Of a stretch of 23,753 nucleotides of DNA, positions 22,941 to 23,753 are shown piece after piece. The notes below the pieces were generated by a model. It ran no database searches and was not told where the DNA came from. It saw only the letters and a list, made by a program, of their open reading frames with translations. The translations under genes were made by a program, and so were the position numbers. The stretch is from Gallionellaceae bacterium UBA6222 (GTDB lineage: Bacteria; Pseudomonadota; Gammaproteobacteria; Burkholderiales; Gallionellaceae): positions 21,239 to 44,991 of the forward strand of contig DISA01000051.1 of NCBI GenBank assembly GCA_002421915.1, in the 5' to 3' direction. Within the stretch, counting starts at the first letter, position 1, and each line of letters begins with the position of its first letter.

Positions 22941-23753
22941 TCAGGCCCTGCGCCAGGTCGTGCCTTGCGCTGAATCTTCCAGCACGATCCCCTCTTCCAG
23001 CAATGCCTTGCGAATACGGTCCGCCTCGGCAAAATTTTTGGATTTCTTGGCGGCGATGCGGGCTTCGATCTGCGCGCTGATCGCGGCGTCATCCATTCCG
23101 TCCGCACTTGTCCCGCCTTGCAGGAATTCCCGCGCATCGCGTTGCAGCAAGCCGAGCGTGTTTCCCAGTGCCTTGAGCTGCGCGGCGGCTTCCGGCGATT
23201 GGGTGCGGTTCACTTCGTTGGCGAGTTCGAACAGCACGGCGACGGCTTCGGGCGTGTTGAAGTCGTCGTCCATCGCGGCTTTGAAGCGGGCGGCATAGGG
23301 AGTATTCCAATCCACGTCCCCTTGTTTTTGTGGGTCGGACTTCAGTCCGACAGGAGGTTGTCGGACTGAAGTCCGACCCACAAGTGCAACCCCGTTCAGC
23401 GCTGTATACAGCCGCGTCAACGCCCCCTTCGCGTCGTCCAGATGCTGGTCGGAATAGTTCAACGGGCTGCGGTAGTGCGCGCGCAGGATGAAGAAGCGCA
23501 CGACTTCGGCGTCGTATTTTTTCAGCACTTCGCGGATGGTGAAGAAGTTGCCGAGGCTCTTGGACATCTTCTCGTCGTCCACCCGCACGAAGCCGTTGTG
23601 CAGCCAGTAATTGACGAACTTGCACTGGTGCGCGCCCTCGGACTGGGCGATTTCGTTCTCATGGTGCGGGAACTGCAGGTCCTGGCCGCCGCCGTGGATG
23701 TCGAAATGCCTGCCCAGCAGCTTGCCGCTCATGGCCGAGCATTCGATGTGCCA
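22941..23753 (-). CDS. cysS: cysteinyl-tRNA synthetase, C-terminal part (N-terminus beyond window)
   Basis: CysRS charges tRNA-Cys in the cytoplasm. The frame enters at the right edge with WHIECSAM, whose Cys is one of the zinc ligands. HGGGQDLQFPHHENE supplies the His and Glu ligands, and the class I KMSKS loop is EKMSKSLGNFF. The C-terminal helical region contains AAMDDDFNTPEAVAVLFELANE and ends QGTTWRRA. Between ALNGVALV and the DVDWNTPYAARF segment, 17 residues (GRTSVRQ...GLKSDPQ) are encoded by a palindromic repeat pair, in frame. The 3' end has a divergent duplicate at 22021-22143. The first part of the gene (HIGH motif) is not in the window. Confidence 0.96.
   Translation of the reverse strand, partial: WHIECSAMSGKLLGRHFDIHGGGQDLQFPHHENEIAQSEGAHQCKFVNYWLHNGFVRVDDEKMSKSLGNFFTIREVLKKYDAEVVRFFILRAHYRSPLNYSDQHLDDAKGALTRLYTALNGVALVGRTSVRQPPVGLKSDPQKQGDVDWNTPYAARFKAAMDDDFNTPEAVAVLFELANEVNRTQSPEAAAQLKALGNTLGLLQRDAREFLQGGTSADGMDDAAISAQIEARIAAKKSKNFAEADRIRKALLEEGIVLEDSAQGTTWRRA
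23328..23383. repeat. inverted pair of palindromic repeat units inside cysS
   Basis: Two 24-base arms (23328-23351 and 23360-23383) are exact reverse complements around AGGAGGTT. Each arm contains the smaller palindrome GTCGGACTTCAGTCCGAC or its complement, with a GTGGG/CCCAC edge. The unit also occurs at 5731 and 15334. The 56 bases sit inside the cysS reading frame without breaking it. Confidence 0.92.

Noticed and set aside
1..23753. CRISPR arrays, rRNA or tRNA genes, transposase or integrase genes
   Set aside because: None was seen; the repeats present are few, palindromic and not regularly spaced.

Overview
The window is GC-rich chromosomal DNA that looks betaproteobacterial, probably Nitrosomonadales/Gallionellaceae-like. 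This rests on the mlaFEDCB-murA block, an MSHA-type pilus locus, and abundant short palindromic repeats with the core GTCGGACTTCAGTCCGAC. The taxonomic guess comes from gene content and style; no search was run.

Region 1 (1-4102, minus strand) is a tightly packed envelope operon, mlaF-mlaE-mlaD-mlaC-mlaB-murA. It encodes retrograde phospholipid transport across the periplasm, followed by the first committed enzyme of peptidoglycan synthesis. murA runs off the left edge. No ibaG/bolA-type gene lies between mlaB and murA.

Region 2 (4304-18760, plus strand) is a type IV pilus/type II secretion-like machine of the MSHA class. It opens with an NtrC-type sigma-54 response regulator and a 132-bp palindromic repeat element. 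The machine genes follow in the order mshM (AAA ATPase with SPOR-like end), mshL (secretin), mshN (TPR), mshE (assembly ATPase with MshEN domain), mshG (platform protein), mshI, mshJ and mshK (PilM/N-, PilO- and PilP-like alignment proteins). Most junctions overlap by a few bases. A BrnT/BrnA toxin-antitoxin pair follows, then two long prepilin-like genes that share an unusual architecture. No short major pilin of the MshA kind and no prepilin peptidase is present.

Region 3 (18797-22906) is accessory DNA. It holds a GSU2403-type nucleotidyltransferase-fold protein, an orphan radical SAM/SPASM enzyme flanked by inverted copies of a 23-bp repeat, a Phd/PIN pair whose toxin has lost one expected catalytic Asp, and a second Phd/VapC pair with a perfect 33-bp palindrome in front. 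The second pair lies between two divergent copies of the cysS 3' end, the signature of an insertion or recombination that replaced the end of cysS.

Region 4 (22941-23753, minus strand) is the C-terminal half of cysS, which carries an in-frame palindromic repeat pair inside its coding sequence. The most unusual features are the in-gene repeats (cysS, mshK), the duplicated cysS tail around a toxin-antitoxin cassette, the paired large prepilins behind a toxin-antitoxin module, and the repeat-flanked radical SAM gene.
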